DNA of 64,000 bases from Xanthomonas floridensis (GCF_001642575.1 NZ_LXNG01000006.1:1-64000), one strand, 5' to 3'; positions 7,610-16,476 are shown, counted from the stretch's first letter. The notes: a model not told the origin generated them from the letters alone. Made by a program: numbers and translations.

Positions 7610-7923
7610 CCACGCACCGCACCACCGGCCAGCACGCGGCGGCTGGCGTTGGCATGCATCACGGCCCCGCGCCGTTTCAGTGCACCACGCATAGTACGCA
7701 GAGCGTTGCAGACCACGGCTGGAAGGGCACCCGCAGGGTTGCCCCTGCATGCCGCAGCACGTGCTGGCCCTTCGCGATTTTCCCGCGCGAATGCGTGCCC
7801 GCCGCCGGTCGCCACCAGCATCGGATCGACGCTGACCAGCGTTAGCGTCGCATTGCCTTGATCAGATGCTGGCCGCCGCGCATGCCTCTCCAACGTTGCG
7901 CCCTGCGTGACCGCACGCGCGCA
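7610..7923. other. Intergenic region without a supported gene
   Basis: 314 bp between the convergent trmL and MFS genes. Short readings exist on both strands (for example a 96-codon minus-strand reading) but none has a ribosome site, recognisable motif or family-like composition. A modest GC-rich inverted repeat is present around 7720-7750, without a clear terminator tail. Confidence 0.5.
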
Positions 7924-9147
7924 TCACGCTGCCGGCTGCAGACCGGTGGCCGCCTGCAACATGCCGCGGCAGCCGGCCCATAGCGCCACCGCCAGCAACG
8001 CGATCGCGCCCAGGGTCAGGAACGCGATGCGATACCCGAAGGCATGCGCCAGCCAGCCACCGAACGCCGGGCTCAGTGCTGCGCCAACTCCCTGCACCGT
8101 CATCACCGCGCCCTGGCCCACATTGACCCGGCCGGTGCCTTGCAGCAGACGCGCCACCAGGGCTGGCACCACCACGCTTTGCAGCCCGGCGCCCAGGCCA
8201 TCCAGCACCTGTACCGGAAACACGCCCCAGCCATGGATCACCGAGGCAGCCACCAGCGCGCGCAGCGGCAAGGCCATGAAGGCGATCAGCAACACCCACC
8301 AATGCCCGTGCACCCGGATCCAGCGCATCGCCAGCAAGGCCACCACCACCATCGTGGCCTGCGCCACCACAATCGTGGTGGCGGTCAGCGCGCTCGGGTC
8401 GCCGGCGTGCGCCGCCACGATCGCCATGCCGTAGAGCGGTAGCATCGCGGCGTTGCCCAGATGGAACAGCCCCAGCGTGACGGCCAGTAGTGCCAACGGG
8501 CGGCAGGTCAGCAAGACCCGCCAGCCGCCCAGCGCGTCTGCGCCGTCGGCCTGGCGCAGGCCACGTGCGGCACGGTGATCGATGGCATCGGCCGGAATCG
8601 CCAGCACCGCCGCCAGTGCCAGCGCGCCAAACACCGCCGTCAGTGCAAACACCGCCGCAAATCCGTAGCGCCACCCCAACCATCCGGCCAGCACCGCGGC
8701 CAGCATGTTGCCGGCATGGTTGGCAACCTGGTTGCGTGCCAGCTGATGGTCAAACCCGCGCGCGTGCACCAACCCCAAGGTAATCCCGGTCAATGCCGGG
8801 CCGATGCCGGCCGCCGCAAGCGCCGAGGCGATCTGCGCGGCGACCACACCGGATGAGGTGGGCCGCAGCCAGATCAACGCGGTGGCCAGCAGGATCGCCA
8901 GACAGCCGATCACCACCACCGCGCGCTTGCGCCGAGTGGCATCGACCAGCGCACCGGCCGGCGTGGTGGCGAGCATGCCGGCGATGCCGCCCACGCTCAT
9001 CACCGTGCCGATCGCCGCCACCGACCAGCCCCTGGACTGCAAAAACACGCTCAAAAACGGCCCCAGCCCGTCCTGCACATCGGCCACGCTGAAATGCAGC
9101 GCTTCCAGTGCGCGCGTACCACGCGGCCTGGCGTTGGTCATCGGCAT
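7924..9147 (-). CDS. Major facilitator superfamily transporter
   Basis: 407 residues from ATG 9147 (MPMTNARPRG). A start 12 codons upstream is in frame but would add an unusual polar leader. There are about twelve hydrophobic spans. The loop after span 2 carries GALVDATRRKR, the MFS motif A region with its acidic residue and basic cluster. The opening ALHFSVADVQDGLGPFLSVFL is typical of a group of uncharacterised proteobacterial MFS efflux-like carriers. The substrate is unknown. It is the last gene of a co-oriented series (kinase, response regulator, two module proteins, transporter), separated from the module protein by about 100 bp. Confidence 0.85.
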   Translation of the reverse strand: MPMTNARPRGTRALEALHFSVADVQDGLGPFLSVFLQSRGWSVAAIGTVMSVGGIAGMLATTPAGALVDATRRKRAVVVIGCLAILLATALIWLRPTSSGVVAAQIASALAAAGIGPALTGITLGLVHARGFDHQLARNQVANHAGNMLAAVLAGWLGWRYGFAAVFALTAVFGALALAAVLAIPADAIDHRAARGLRQADGADALGGWRVLLTCRPLALLAVTLGLFHLGNAAMLPLYGMAIVAAHAGDPSALTATTIVVAQATMVVVALLAMRWIRVHGHWWVLLIAFMALPLRALVAASVIHGWGVFPVQVLDGLGAGLQSVVVPALVARLLQGTGRVNVGQGAVMTVQGVGAALSPAFGGWLAHAFGYRIAFLTLGAIALLAVALWAGCRGMLQAATGLQPAA

Positions 9148-9251
9148 GGCAGTGCTCCGCCATGCGATGCAGCGCCGGCACACAGGCCGGCGTGCGCGAC
9201 AGACCGGCAGGCAACCATCTCAACCGCACACGGTGGCTGCATGTCCGGCTC

Positions 9252-9908
9252 CTAATGCTTGGGCTTGGCCTTGGGCTTGGGCTTGGGCTTGGGTTTGGGT
9301 TTGGGTTTGTGTGCAGGACCGTGCGGCGGATGCGCGATTTGCTTCAGCGTCGCCGCCTTGCCGCCCAAGGCATGGGCATGGATCAGCAGGCCGTGCGGAG
9401 TTGCCTTGGTATCGCCCTCGGCAACCAACGGCTTGCCGACCACCAATTGCCTGGCGAACTCGGCGCCGGCGTGCGGCGGAAACCGCACCGTCACCTCGTC
9501 ATCGAGCAACACGCCATGCACCTGCCCGTGCGGGCCGTGCAACAACCGCGCGATGGTGCCGGCGTGCTGGGTGAGTTGCGGCTTGGGCGGCTTGCCGGCC
9601 GGCGGCTTGGGCTTGGACTTGGGTTTTGCGTGCGGCCCGTGCGGGCCTTCGTCGAGGATGCGCTTGCCGCCGTCCGGATCGATCGCCAGGGCCACCAGCA
9701 TGTCCACATCGCGTGGCTTGAGGCCGCGTACGGTCAACGCACTGCCGGGCTTGAGCGCCTTGAGCAGGGCTGCCGACAGGTGCGGCGGGGTGTGCACCTC
9801 GGTGCCATCGGTGAGTAACAGGCCATCGATATCGGCCTTGGGATTGAGCAGAAAACGCGCCAGGGTGCCGCGGGTTTCAGGGAGAAAATCAGGATCGACC
9901 CAATGCAT
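9252..9908 (-). CDS. Two-module OB-like protein with Lys-Pro tail, paralogue of the upstream gene
   Basis: 218 residues, no signal peptide. Two copies of a ~65-residue module are visible. The first (about 14-80) contains LLNPKADIDGLLLTDGTEV and TPPHLS; the second (about 116-182) contains VHGVLLDDEVTV and FPPHA. Each ends in a glycine-rich strand such as SALTVRGLK. The pattern suggests small beta-barrel (OB-like) folds, but I know no named family. A His/Pro/Lys linker joins the modules, and the C-terminus is an almost pure Lys-Pro repeat encoded by a hexanucleotide tract at about 9257-9305. The next gene upstream (10007-10750) is a clear paralogue with a signal peptide; this one appears cytoplasmic. 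Two hairpins (9928-9944 and 9950-9975) separate them. Confidence 0.75.
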   Translation of the reverse strand: MHWVDPDFLPETRGTLARFLLNPKADIDGLLLTDGTEVHTPPHLSAALLKALKPGSALTVRGLKPRDVDMLVALAIDPDGGKRILDEGPHGPHAKPKSKPKPPAGKPPKPQLTQHAGTIARLLHGPHGQVHGVLLDDEVTVRFPPHAGAEFARQLVVGKPLVAEGDTKATPHGLLIHAHALGGKAATLKQIAHPPHGPAHKPKPKPKPKPKPKAKPKH

Positions 9909-10006
9909 GGAGTACTCCGAAGAAAGTGACCGGCAATGCCGGTCGCGCCGCTGGCCGCGCAGCTGCGTGGCCAGCGGAGAGACGAACGAACGAGGACCCT
10001 GCCGGC

Positions 10007-10750
10007 TCAGCGACCGGCAGGCGGCACTGGAGCGCCAGGCGGCAGCGGACCGTCCGGACGCGGCGCGCTGAACAACGCGCGCAGCGAGGCGCGGTCACGG
10101 CCCAGCTGGGTGGCTTCGATCGCGCGGCCGTCCGGGGTGGCCACGCCGAAACCGCTCGCGCTCAGTGGCGCACCCACGCGCAGCAGGTCGGTGAACTGCA
10201 GTGCCAGGTGTGGCGGCATCCGGACCACGGTGCCATCGCTGACCAGCGCGCCATTGACCTCGCCGGCAGGCCCGTACACCAGGCGCTGGATGGTGCCGTC
10301 GGACTGCAGCGGCGTCAGTTGACCGGGAGTCGGCGGCGGCGGTGGCGGCGCGCCGAAGGTGGGCGGGCGATCGACCACCTCGCGGCCGCTACGGCTGGAG
10401 CGGATCGAGCTGGCCTGCAGCACCGGCAAGTTGCCCAGCCGGAAGCCCTGTACGACAACGCTGTCGCCTGCGCGCACGGCAGTCTTCACCTCGGTGGACA
10501 GGTGCGGCGGGAAGCCCACCTGAGTTCCGTCACGCAGCCATAGGCCGTCGACGTCGCCGTTGGGATTGAGCATGAAGCGCTCGACGCTGCCGCTCACGCT
10601 CACCGGCGTAGCAGCGACAGGGGTCGGCGGGGCCGGCGGGCCGCCGATCGGGCCATTGGGAGCCGGCGGCGGTGGCGGCGCGCCGACCTGGGCGGCAGCG
10701 GCGCCGATGGTGCAGGCCAGGGCAAGTGCAAGAACGGTCTGACGCATCAT
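10007..10750 (-). CDS. Exported two-module OB-like protein with proline-rich linkers
   Basis: 247 residues with a signal peptide (about 1-21, ending AAAAQ). Proline/glycine-rich linkers surround two modules. Module 1 contains LNPNGDVDGLWLRDGTQV and FPPHLS; module 2 contains YGPAGEVNGALVSDGTVV and MPPHLA. Each ends with a VVVQGF or LSASGF strand. The repeated DGTxVxxPPHL signature is shared with the downstream paralogue. The protein probably acts in the periplasm or at the cell surface; the function is unknown. A strong -24/-12 type promoter lies 47-62 bp upstream of the start, and the gene just upstream encodes a sigma-54 activator. Regulation by that two-component pair is therefore likely but unproven. 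Confidence 0.75.
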   Translation of the reverse strand: MMRQTVLALALACTIGAAAAQVGAPPPPPAPNGPIGGPPAPPTPVAATPVSVSGSVERFMLNPNGDVDGLWLRDGTQVGFPPHLSTEVKTAVRAGDSVVVQGFRLGNLPVLQASSIRSSRSGREVVDRPPTFGAPPPPPPTPGQLTPLQSDGTIQRLVYGPAGEVNGALVSDGTVVRMPPHLALQFTDLLRVGAPLSASGFGVATPDGRAIEATQLGRDRASLRALFSAPRPDGPLPPGAPVPPAGR

Positions 10751-10796
10751 GGGGATGTCTCCAGCGCGGCGGAAAGGGGCCGCGTGCCACTATCAC

Positions 10797-10812
10797 AGCA
10801 GCAATCGTGCCA
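10797..10812 (-). promoter_or_regulatory. Candidate sigma-54 promoter (-24/-12) for the module-protein gene
   Basis: On the minus strand the sequence reads TGGCACGATTGCTGCT. Against the consensus TGGCAC-N5-TTGCW it has all six bases of the -24 box, correct GG-N10-GC spacing and one mismatch in the -12 box. The predicted transcript would start near 10787, giving a leader of about 37 bases before ATG 10750. The next gene upstream encodes an NtrC-type activator. An AT-rich stretch (10818-10845) could be an IHF bend site. Confidence 0.6.
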
Positions 10813-10886
10813 ACCGATAAACCATTGTTTTATAAAGAAATCACTGCACAAATCAGCGCACTGAGACGTCCTGGTTTCATCCACCC

Positions 10887-10903
10887 TGTCCGCTTTGGGG
10901 ACA
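10887..10903. promoter_or_regulatory. Inverted repeat, candidate activator enhancer site
   Basis: TGTCC-N7-GGACA is centred about 108 bp upstream of the predicted sigma-54 transcription start, a typical distance for an NtrC-family enhancer. It is a single short palindrome, so the call rests on position as much as sequence. Confidence 0.3.
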
Positions 10904-10935
10904 CTCCGGAACCGACAGTGGAGCGTGCGTAGGCC

Positions 10936-12282
10936 TTACAGTCCGTATTCCTCCAGCTTGCGATAGAGCAGCTGCCGGTGGATGCCTAGCCGACGTGCCG
11001 CCTCGGCCCGGTTGCCCTGGCTCTGCGCCAGCGCCGCCTGGATCATCTCCCGCTCCAGACGTGCCACCGCCTCGGGCAGGCTTCCGACGGGCGCCAAGGT
11101 CGACGGTGGCGATGGTTCGCCCGCGTCGGCCAGCGCCTCGTCCAGATCGGGCGCATCGATGCTGGTACCGCGACCCAGCACCTGGCTGCGCTGCATGACA
11201 TTGCGCAGTTCGCGCACGTTGCCGGGCCAGCGGTGTGCCAGCAGCCGTTCCTGCGCCGCCGGCGACACCCCCTGCGCCCGCCCAGTACCGCCGCGCAGGA
11301 AGTGCTGCGCCAGCAGCAGGATGTCCTGGCCCCGCTCGCGCAGCGGCGGCAGTTCGATCGGCACCACGTTTAGGCGATAGCGCAGGTCGCTGCGAAACCG
11401 CCCGTCGGCCACGCAGGCCGCCAGGTCGCGGTGGGTGGCGGCCAACACCCGCACGTCGACCTTCTGCGGGCCACTGCCCCCCAGCGGCGTCACCTCGCCT
11501 TCCTGCAGGAAGCGCAGCAGCTTGGCCTGCATCGGCAGCGGCATGTCGCCGATTTCATCCAGAAACAAGGTGCCACCGTCGGCTTCGCGGATCAGCCCGA
11601 GCCGGTCGCCGCTTGCGCCGGAAAATGCGCCCTTGCGGTGGCCGAATAACTCGCTTTCCATCAACTCCAGCGGGATGGCCGCGCAATTGACCGCAACGAA
11701 CGATGCATTGGCGCGTGGACTGGCGCGATGCAGCGCACGCGCGGCCAACTCCTTGCCGGTGCCGGTTTCGCCAGTGATCAGTACCGGCAGGTCGGAGGCG
11801 GCGGCCAGCCCGATGCGTTTGTGCACGGTGCGCATCGCCGGGCTGTGCCCGATCAGTGCATCGTCTTCTTCGGCCGGCTCGCTCGCGTCATCGATCTCGG
11901 CTGCCGCGTCGTGCACGCGGCTCGCCAGCGCGCGCTGCACCACCTCGACGATGTCCGCGCGCCCCACCGGCTTGACCAGATGATCGAAGGCGCCCAGCGT
12001 CATCGCCTCGATGGTGTTGCCGCTGGACACATGCGCGGTGAGCATCACCAGCGGCACCTGGCGCGCCTGCGCATCGCCCAGGCGCGCACGCAGGACCTCG
12101 ATGCCATCCATGCCAGGCATGCGGAAATCCACGAACGCCATGTCGATGCCGCCTTCGCTCAGCCGCGCCAGCCCGTCCGGCCCATTGTCGGCACCGACCA
12201 CGGCATGGCCGAGCGAGCGCAAGGTGGCCTGCAAGGTCGTACGAAACGCCGCATCGTCGTCGATGATCAGGATGCGCGCCAT
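10936..12282 (-). CDS. NtrC-type sigma-54-dependent response regulator with a GAFSGA loop
   Basis: 448 residues from ATG 12282. Domains: receiver (1-120) with DDD at 8-10, phospho-acceptor Asp52 (VDFRMPG) and Lys104; AAA+ sigma-54 activation domain (about 145-370) with Walker A GETGTGKE (171-178) and Walker B GGTLFLDEIGD; and a Fis-type helix-turn-helix at the C-terminus (RAEAARRLGIHRQLLYRKL). The sigma-54 contact loop reads GAFSGA (218-223) instead of GAFTGA, a conservative Thr-to-Ser change. The gene overlaps its cognate kinase by 16 bp. It probably activates the sigma-54 promoter 124 bp downstream of its stop codon. The longer reading of the same frame to 12681 overlaps kinase coding sequence and was rejected. 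Confidence 0.92.
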   Translation of the reverse strand: MARILIIDDDAAFRTTLQATLRSLGHAVVGADNGPDGLARLSEGGIDMAFVDFRMPGMDGIEVLRARLGDAQARQVPLVMLTAHVSSGNTIEAMTLGAFDHLVKPVGRADIVEVVQRALASRVHDAAAEIDDASEPAEEDDALIGHSPAMRTVHKRIGLAAASDLPVLITGETGTGKELAARALHRASPRANASFVAVNCAAIPLELMESELFGHRKGAFSGASGDRLGLIREADGGTLFLDEIGDMPLPMQAKLLRFLQEGEVTPLGGSGPQKVDVRVLAATHRDLAACVADGRFRSDLRYRLNVVPIELPPLRERGQDILLLAQHFLRGGTGRAQGVSPAAQERLLAHRWPGNVRELRNVMQRSQVLGRGTSIDAPDLDEALADAGEPSPPSTLAPVGSLPEAVARLEREMIQAALAQSQGNRAEAARRLGIHRQLLYRKLEEYGL

Positions 12283-13709
12283 GGCAGCTCCACGATGAAA
12301 TCGGTCAGCCCGTCGGCGTGTGCGTAGCGCACCTGCCCGCCGTGCGCGCGCGCGATCTCGCGCACCAGCGCCAGCCCGAGCCCGTTGCCGTCGCTGCGCC
12401 CGCTGACGAACGGTTCGAACAGCTGCGCGGCAATCGGCTCGGCGATCGCCGCGCCATGGTTGGAGACCCGCAACTGCAGCATGCCATCGGCTTCTGCCGC
12501 CTGCAGTGTCACCTCGCTGCCCGGCTCGGCGTGCTGTACGGCATTGCGCAACAGGTTGTGCACCGCGCGCCCGAGTTGCTGCGGATCCAGTGTCCAGCGC
12601 AACGGCGCCGCCGGCACCCGCAGGCGGGGTGGTGGCATGTCCGGTGGCAACAGCTCCGGCGCCAGCAGCGCGCCCAACCACGCCTGCACGTCCACCGTCT
12701 CCAGTTGCAGACGGATCGGCTGCACCATGCCGAGCAGGCTCTCGACCACCCCATCCAGGCGTTGAATCTGCGCCAGCATGATCTCCGCGTGGGCCGCTGC
12801 GTCGGGTGTGGCATCACGCTGGGCGATCTCGTTCTCCACCGCCAGCCGCATCGTGGCGATCGGATTGCGGATCTCGTGCGCCACCGTGGCCGTCATCCGG
12901 CCAAGCGCGGCCAGACGTTCGTGCCGCGACAGCTCATCGGCCAGGCGGCGTGTCTGCGCCAGCGCCTGTGCGTTGCGTTGTGCGTAGTCGTTGACCGCCG
13001 CGCCCAGCCGATCCAGTTCCGGCGTGCCGGTCGGCGGTATGTGCGGTGTCTGCGTGTCGGCGGCCAATGCCTGCTGGATGCGATGCAAGCGCTGGCTCCA
13101 GCGCCGCACCACCACCCCCAGCGCAATCGCCGAGACCGCCACCATCGCGAAGATCAGCAACATGCCGACGACCAGGGGCCGCCAGGCGTCGGCCTTGCTG
13201 GCTGGTACCCGCGTCATCGTCCATGCCGCACTGCCCGACATCAGCGGACAGGCGCTGATAAGCAACACTTCGCGGCGACCATCCCGACGGTAGTGCACGG
13301 CAGTCTTGTCCTTCACTGCCTGCTGCGCCGTGCCCACGATGGTGGTCCATTCGGCCGCGGGGATATCGGTCTTGTGGTCGCTCCCATCGTAGGTGGGGTA
13401 GGCATAGGCAATGAAGCCCCGATGCAGATCCCAGACGCCACCTTCGACACCGGGTGCGTCGGCCAGCACCAGCTGCACCACCACCGCTGCCAGGCCGATT
13501 CCATCGTCGCCGGTGCGCGCCGCCTCGCTGGCCCCGGCATACCGTTGCACGATGCGCGTGCATTGCGCGCTCAATTGCTGGCGCGCCTCCTCCAGCCGCA
13601 CGCCCTCGGTCTGCCGGTACAGGCCGTACAGCATCGTGGCCACGCCCACGCAGGCGGCCACGATGACCACCCAGATCAACAGCAATTGCCGCAGCAGCGA
13701 ACGAGGCAT
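12267..13709 (-). CDS. Membrane sensor histidine kinase
   Basis: 480 residues. Two membrane helices (about 8-30 and 178-202) flank a ~145-residue periplasmic sensor domain. A HAMP-like linker follows, then the phospho-acceptor His278 in the H box VAHEIRNPIATM. The HATPase domain shows the N box LLRNAVQHA and the G box DGNGLGLALV. The periplasmic domain size and the WDLHRGFIAYAYPTYDG pattern fit a Cache-like ligand-binding fold, but the signal is unknown. The gene overlaps the downstream sigma-54 response regulator by 16 bp, so they form a cognate pair. Confidence 0.92.
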   Translation of the reverse strand: MPRSLLRQLLLIWVVIVAACVGVATMLYGLYRQTEGVRLEEARQQLSAQCTRIVQRYAGASEAARTGDDGIGLAAVVVQLVLADAPGVEGGVWDLHRGFIAYAYPTYDGSDHKTDIPAAEWTTIVGTAQQAVKDKTAVHYRRDGRREVLLISACPLMSGSAAWTMTRVPASKADAWRPLVVGMLLIFAMVAVSAIALGVVVRRWSQRLHRIQQALAADTQTPHIPPTGTPELDRLGAAVNDYAQRNAQALAQTRRLADELSRHERLAALGRMTATVAHEIRNPIATMRLAVENEIAQRDATPDAAAHAEIMLAQIQRLDGVVESLLGMVQPIRLQLETVDVQAWLGALLAPELLPPDMPPPRLRVPAAPLRWTLDPQQLGRAVHNLLRNAVQHAEPGSEVTLQAAEADGMLQLRVSNHGAAIAEPIAAQLFEPFVSGRSDGNGLGLALVREIARAHGGQVRYAHADGLTDFIVELPWRAS

Positions 13710-13758
13710 CGAACGATCCCAGGAAGATCAGGCGGTAGTGTGCAGCGTGGCCGCTGCC

Positions 13759-15486
13759 TCAGCGCAGATTGGTCTTGACCAGCTGCAACACCTCATCACC
13801 GCGCCCGCTCATCACCGCCTTGAGCATGTACAGGCCCATGCCCTTGGCCTGTTCGAGCTTGATTGCCGGCGGCACCGCCAGCTCCTGGGTGGCAATGCGC
13901 ACATCCACCAGCGCCGGACCGGAATGCGCAAATGCCTGCCGCAACGCGCGCTCCAGCTGCGCCGACTCATCGACGCGAATGCCCAGGATGCCCATCGCAT
14001 TGCTCATCGCGGCGAAATCCGGGTTGCGCAGCTCGGTACCGGTATCCAGGTAGCCGGCCGCCTTCATTTCCATCGCCACAAAGCCCAACGAGGCATTGTT
14101 GAACACCACGATCTTCACCGGCAGGTTCAACTGCGCCAGCGAGATGAAATCGCCCATCAGCATCGCAAAGCCACCGTCGCCAGACAGCGAGATCACCTGA
14201 CGCCCGGGGAACGCCGCCTGTGCGCCCAGCGCCTGCGGCATGGCATTGGCCATCGAGCCATGGTTGAACGACCCCAGCAAACGGCGCTTGCCGTTCATGC
14301 GCAGATAGCGCGCCGCCCACACCGTAGGCGTGCCGACATCGCAGGTGAATATCGCATCCTGATCGGCAATCTGGCTGATCAGCCGGGTGACGAACTGCGG
14401 ATGCAGCGGTTCGCCCGGATCGGCGGGTACTGCCAGGTCATCCAGCCCCTCGCGCGCGGTGCGATAGTGCTCCAGCGACTTTTCAAGGAAGCGGCGATCT
14501 TCCCTGCGCTGCAACTGCGGCAGCAAGGCCGCGATGGTTTCGCCCACATCCGCCGCGATGCCTAATTGAAGCGGCGTGTGCCGCCCCAGCGCGCCCGGGT
14601 CGCGATCAACCTGCACGATGGTCGCGTCCTTCGGGTAGAACTGCCGATACGGGAAGTCCGTACCCAGCATGATCAAGGTGTCGCAGTTGAGCATCGCGTG
14701 ATAGCCGGAGCTGAAGCCGATCAGGCCGGTCATGCCGACATCGAACGGGTTTTCCCACTCCACGTATTCCTTGCCGCGCAACGCATGCACGATCGGTGCG
14801 CCCAACGTCTCTGCCAGCGCCACTACCGCATCGTGCGCACCGGCGCATCCGCTGCCGCACAGCAAGGTAACCGCCTTGCTCTGCTGCAGCAGCTCGGCCA
14901 GCTGCTGCACATCCTCGGCAGCAGGCAGCACGCGCGGTGCGCGCAGCGCCGGCCATGCGCTGGACAGATGCTTGTCCACCTCCAGCAGCGCGATATCGCC
15001 GGGAATCACCACCACCGCCACGCCCTGCTGCAGGATCGCCGTGCGCATCGCACGGTGCAGCACTTCCGGCAGCTGCGCCGGGTTGGTCACCAGCTCCACA
15101 AAGTGGCTGCACTCGCGGAACAATTCCTGCGGATGGGTTTCCTGGAAATAGCTCAGGCCGATTTCGGACGAGGGGATATGCGCGGCGATCGCCAGCACCG
15201 GTTGCCGGCTGCGGTGGCAGTCGAAGAGTCCGTTGATCAAATGCAGATTGCCCGGCCCGCAACTGCCCGCACACACCGCCAACTCGCCGGTCACTGCCGC
15301 TTCGGCGCCTGCGGCGAAGGCGGCCACTTCTTCGTGGCGCACATGCATCCACGCGATCGTCTGCATCTCGCGCAAGGCATCGGTCAGGCCATTGAGGCTG
15401 TCGCCGGTCACGCCCCAGATCCGCTCCACACCCGCGTTCTGCAGCGTCTCGGCCAGAAACCGCGCCATTGTCTTCTTCTTCGCCAC
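13759..15486 (-). CDS. poxB: Pyruvate dehydrogenase (quinone) / pyruvate oxidase PoxB
   Basis: 575 residues, close to the 572 of E. coli PoxB. The N-terminal half carries [24 protein letters not shown] (the ThDP-activating Glu) and [12 protein letters not shown]. The ThDP/Mg site is in the C-terminal third ([13 protein letters not shown] and later NNASLGFV). The enzyme oxidatively decarboxylates pyruvate to acetate and CO2 and passes electrons to ubiquinone. The C-terminal tail ([20 protein letters not shown]) matches the region by which E. coli PoxB binds membrane lipid. The reading starts at GTG 15486 with a GGAG site upstream; ATG 15468 is an alternative. The kinase/regulator pair lies downstream, but no regulatory link is visible. 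Confidence 0.93.
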   Translation of the reverse strand: MAKKKTMARFLAETLQNAGVERIWGVTGDSLNGLTDALREMQTIAWMHVRHEEVAAFAAGAEAAVTGELAVCAGSCGPGNLHLINGLFDCHRSRQPVLAIAAHIPSSEIGLSYFQETHPQELFRECSHFVELVTNPAQLPEVLHRAMRTAILQQGVAVVVIPGDIALLEVDKHLSSAWPALRAPRVLPAAEDVQQLAELLQQSKAVTLLCGSGCAGAHDAVVALAETLGAPIVHALRGKEYVEWENPFDVGMTGLIGFSSGYHAMLNCDTLIMLGTDFPYRQFYPKDATIVQVDRDPGALGRHTPLQLGIAADVGETIAALLPQLQRREDRRFLEKSLEHYRTAREGLDDLAVPADPGEPLHPQFVTRLISQIADQDAIFTCDVGTPTVWAARYLRMNGKRRLLGSFNHGSMANAMPQALGAQAAFPGRQVISLSGDGGFAMLMGDFISLAQLNLPVKIVVFNNASLGFVAMEMKAAGYLDTGTELRNPDFAAMSNAMGILGIRVDESAQLERALRQAFAHSGPALVDVRIATQELAVPPAIKLEQAKGMGLYMLKAVMSGRGDEVLQLVKTNLR

Positions 15487-15833
15487 GATGCAGCTCCGCT
15501 ATTGATCAACGAGCATGCGATGCTCCCAGCGGGGATGTCAGAGCAGTGTGCTCGTGCACGAAAAGTGCTGGGAAACCCGATGATTCGTGCATTCATGCAC
15601 ATGAGTCTCACATTACGAGCGTGCAATGAATGCCGCGTCACGTTTTACGCGTGCGCTACGCGCATTGCATGACGACCACAAGAAAGCGCAGCTGAATCTG
15701 GCGCGATGATTCATCAACTGCTCAGTCCAGAATTCATGTCGCGTTCCATCGAATAACGGAGAATTTACATCTCGGCAGCGAACGGCATCCGCCTCAGCGC
15801 CGGCCCAAACCAATAAGTACAGGTATCTCGATC
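15487..15833. other. Divergent promoter region between poxB and ax21
   Basis: 347 bp of visibly lower GC than the flanking genes, holding divergent upstream regions. A short hairpin GAGCAT-N3-ATGCTC lies at 15511-15525, and several overlapping GTGC/GCAC inverted pairs lie at about 15550-15665. No supported gene or RNA was recognised. Confidence 0.5.
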
Positions 15834-16430
15834 ATGAAGACTTCTTTGCTGGCCCTCGGCCTTCTCGCTGCCCTGCCGTTTGCGGCCTCCGCTGCCGAAA
15901 ACCTCTCCTACAACTTCGTCGAAGGCGACTATGTGCGCACCCCGACCGAAGGTCGCGATGCAGACGGTTGGGGCCTGAAGGCTTCCTACGCCGTTGCTCC
16001 GAACTTCCACGTGTTCGGTGACTACAGCAAGCAGAACGCCGACGACAACGACAACGTGTTCGAAAGCTCCAACTCCGACTTCCAGCAGTGGGGCGTGGGT
16101 GTGGGCTACAACCACGAGATCGCCACCAGCACCGACTTCGTTGCGCGCGTTGCGTACCGCAAGCTGGACCTGGACACCCCGAACATCAGCTTCGACGGCT
16201 ACAGCGTGGAAGCCGGTCTGCGTAACGCCTTCGGCGAGCACTTCGAAGTCTATGCCCTGGCTGGCTACGAAGACTTCTCCAAGAAGCGCGGCATCGACAT
16301 CGGCGACAACTTCTACGGCCGCCTTGGCGCCCAGGTGAAGTTGAACCAGAACTGGGGCATCAACGGCGACATCCGCATGGATGGCGACGGCAACAAGGAA
16401 TGGTCGGTCGGCCCGCGCTTCAGCTGGTAA
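15834..16430 (+). CDS. ax21: Ax21 family outer-membrane beta-barrel protein
   Basis: 198 residues. A signal peptide (about 1-20) is followed by a mature N-terminus AENLSYNFVEGDYVRTP, exactly the segment of the historical axYS22 peptide. The tyrosine claimed to be sulfated is Tyr26 in this numbering. The remainder alternates polar and hydrophobic residues in about eight strands and ends in a C-terminal aromatic (RFSW), as in outer-membrane barrels. Ax21 was once proposed as the ligand of the rice XA21 receptor and as a quorum signal; those reports were retracted. It is now regarded as an outer-membrane/vesicle protein. A strong terminator follows 47 bp downstream, so it is monocistronic. Confidence 0.92.
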   Translation: MKTSLLALGLLAALPFAASAAENLSYNFVEGDYVRTPTEGRDADGWGLKASYAVAPNFHVFGDYSKQNADDNDNVFESSNSDFQQWGVGVGYNHEIATSTDFVARVAYRKLDLDTPNISFDGYSVEAGLRNAFGEHFEVYALAGYEDFSKKRGIDIGDNFYGRLGAQVKLNQNWGINGDIRMDGDGNKEWSVGPRFSW

Positions 16431-16476
16431 GCCGCACGTTTGACTGCAACGCGACTCTCTCTCCCGCGTTGCATCG

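Noticed and set aside
7603..7893. 96-codon minus-strand reading after trmL
   Set aside because: No ribosome site, no motif and an Ala/Arg/Gly-rich translation; it overlaps the trmL stop.
9950..9975. Second sigma-54 promoter before the shorter module-protein gene
   Set aside because: TGGCCACGCAGCTGCG has the GG/GC spacing but three mismatches, and it lies in a palindromic hairpin, so it is more likely a structural element.
10936..12681. Longer version of the response regulator beginning at 12681
   Set aside because: The extra 133 residues are Arg/Ala-rich and overlap kinase coding sequence; the receiver domain begins exactly at ATG 12282.
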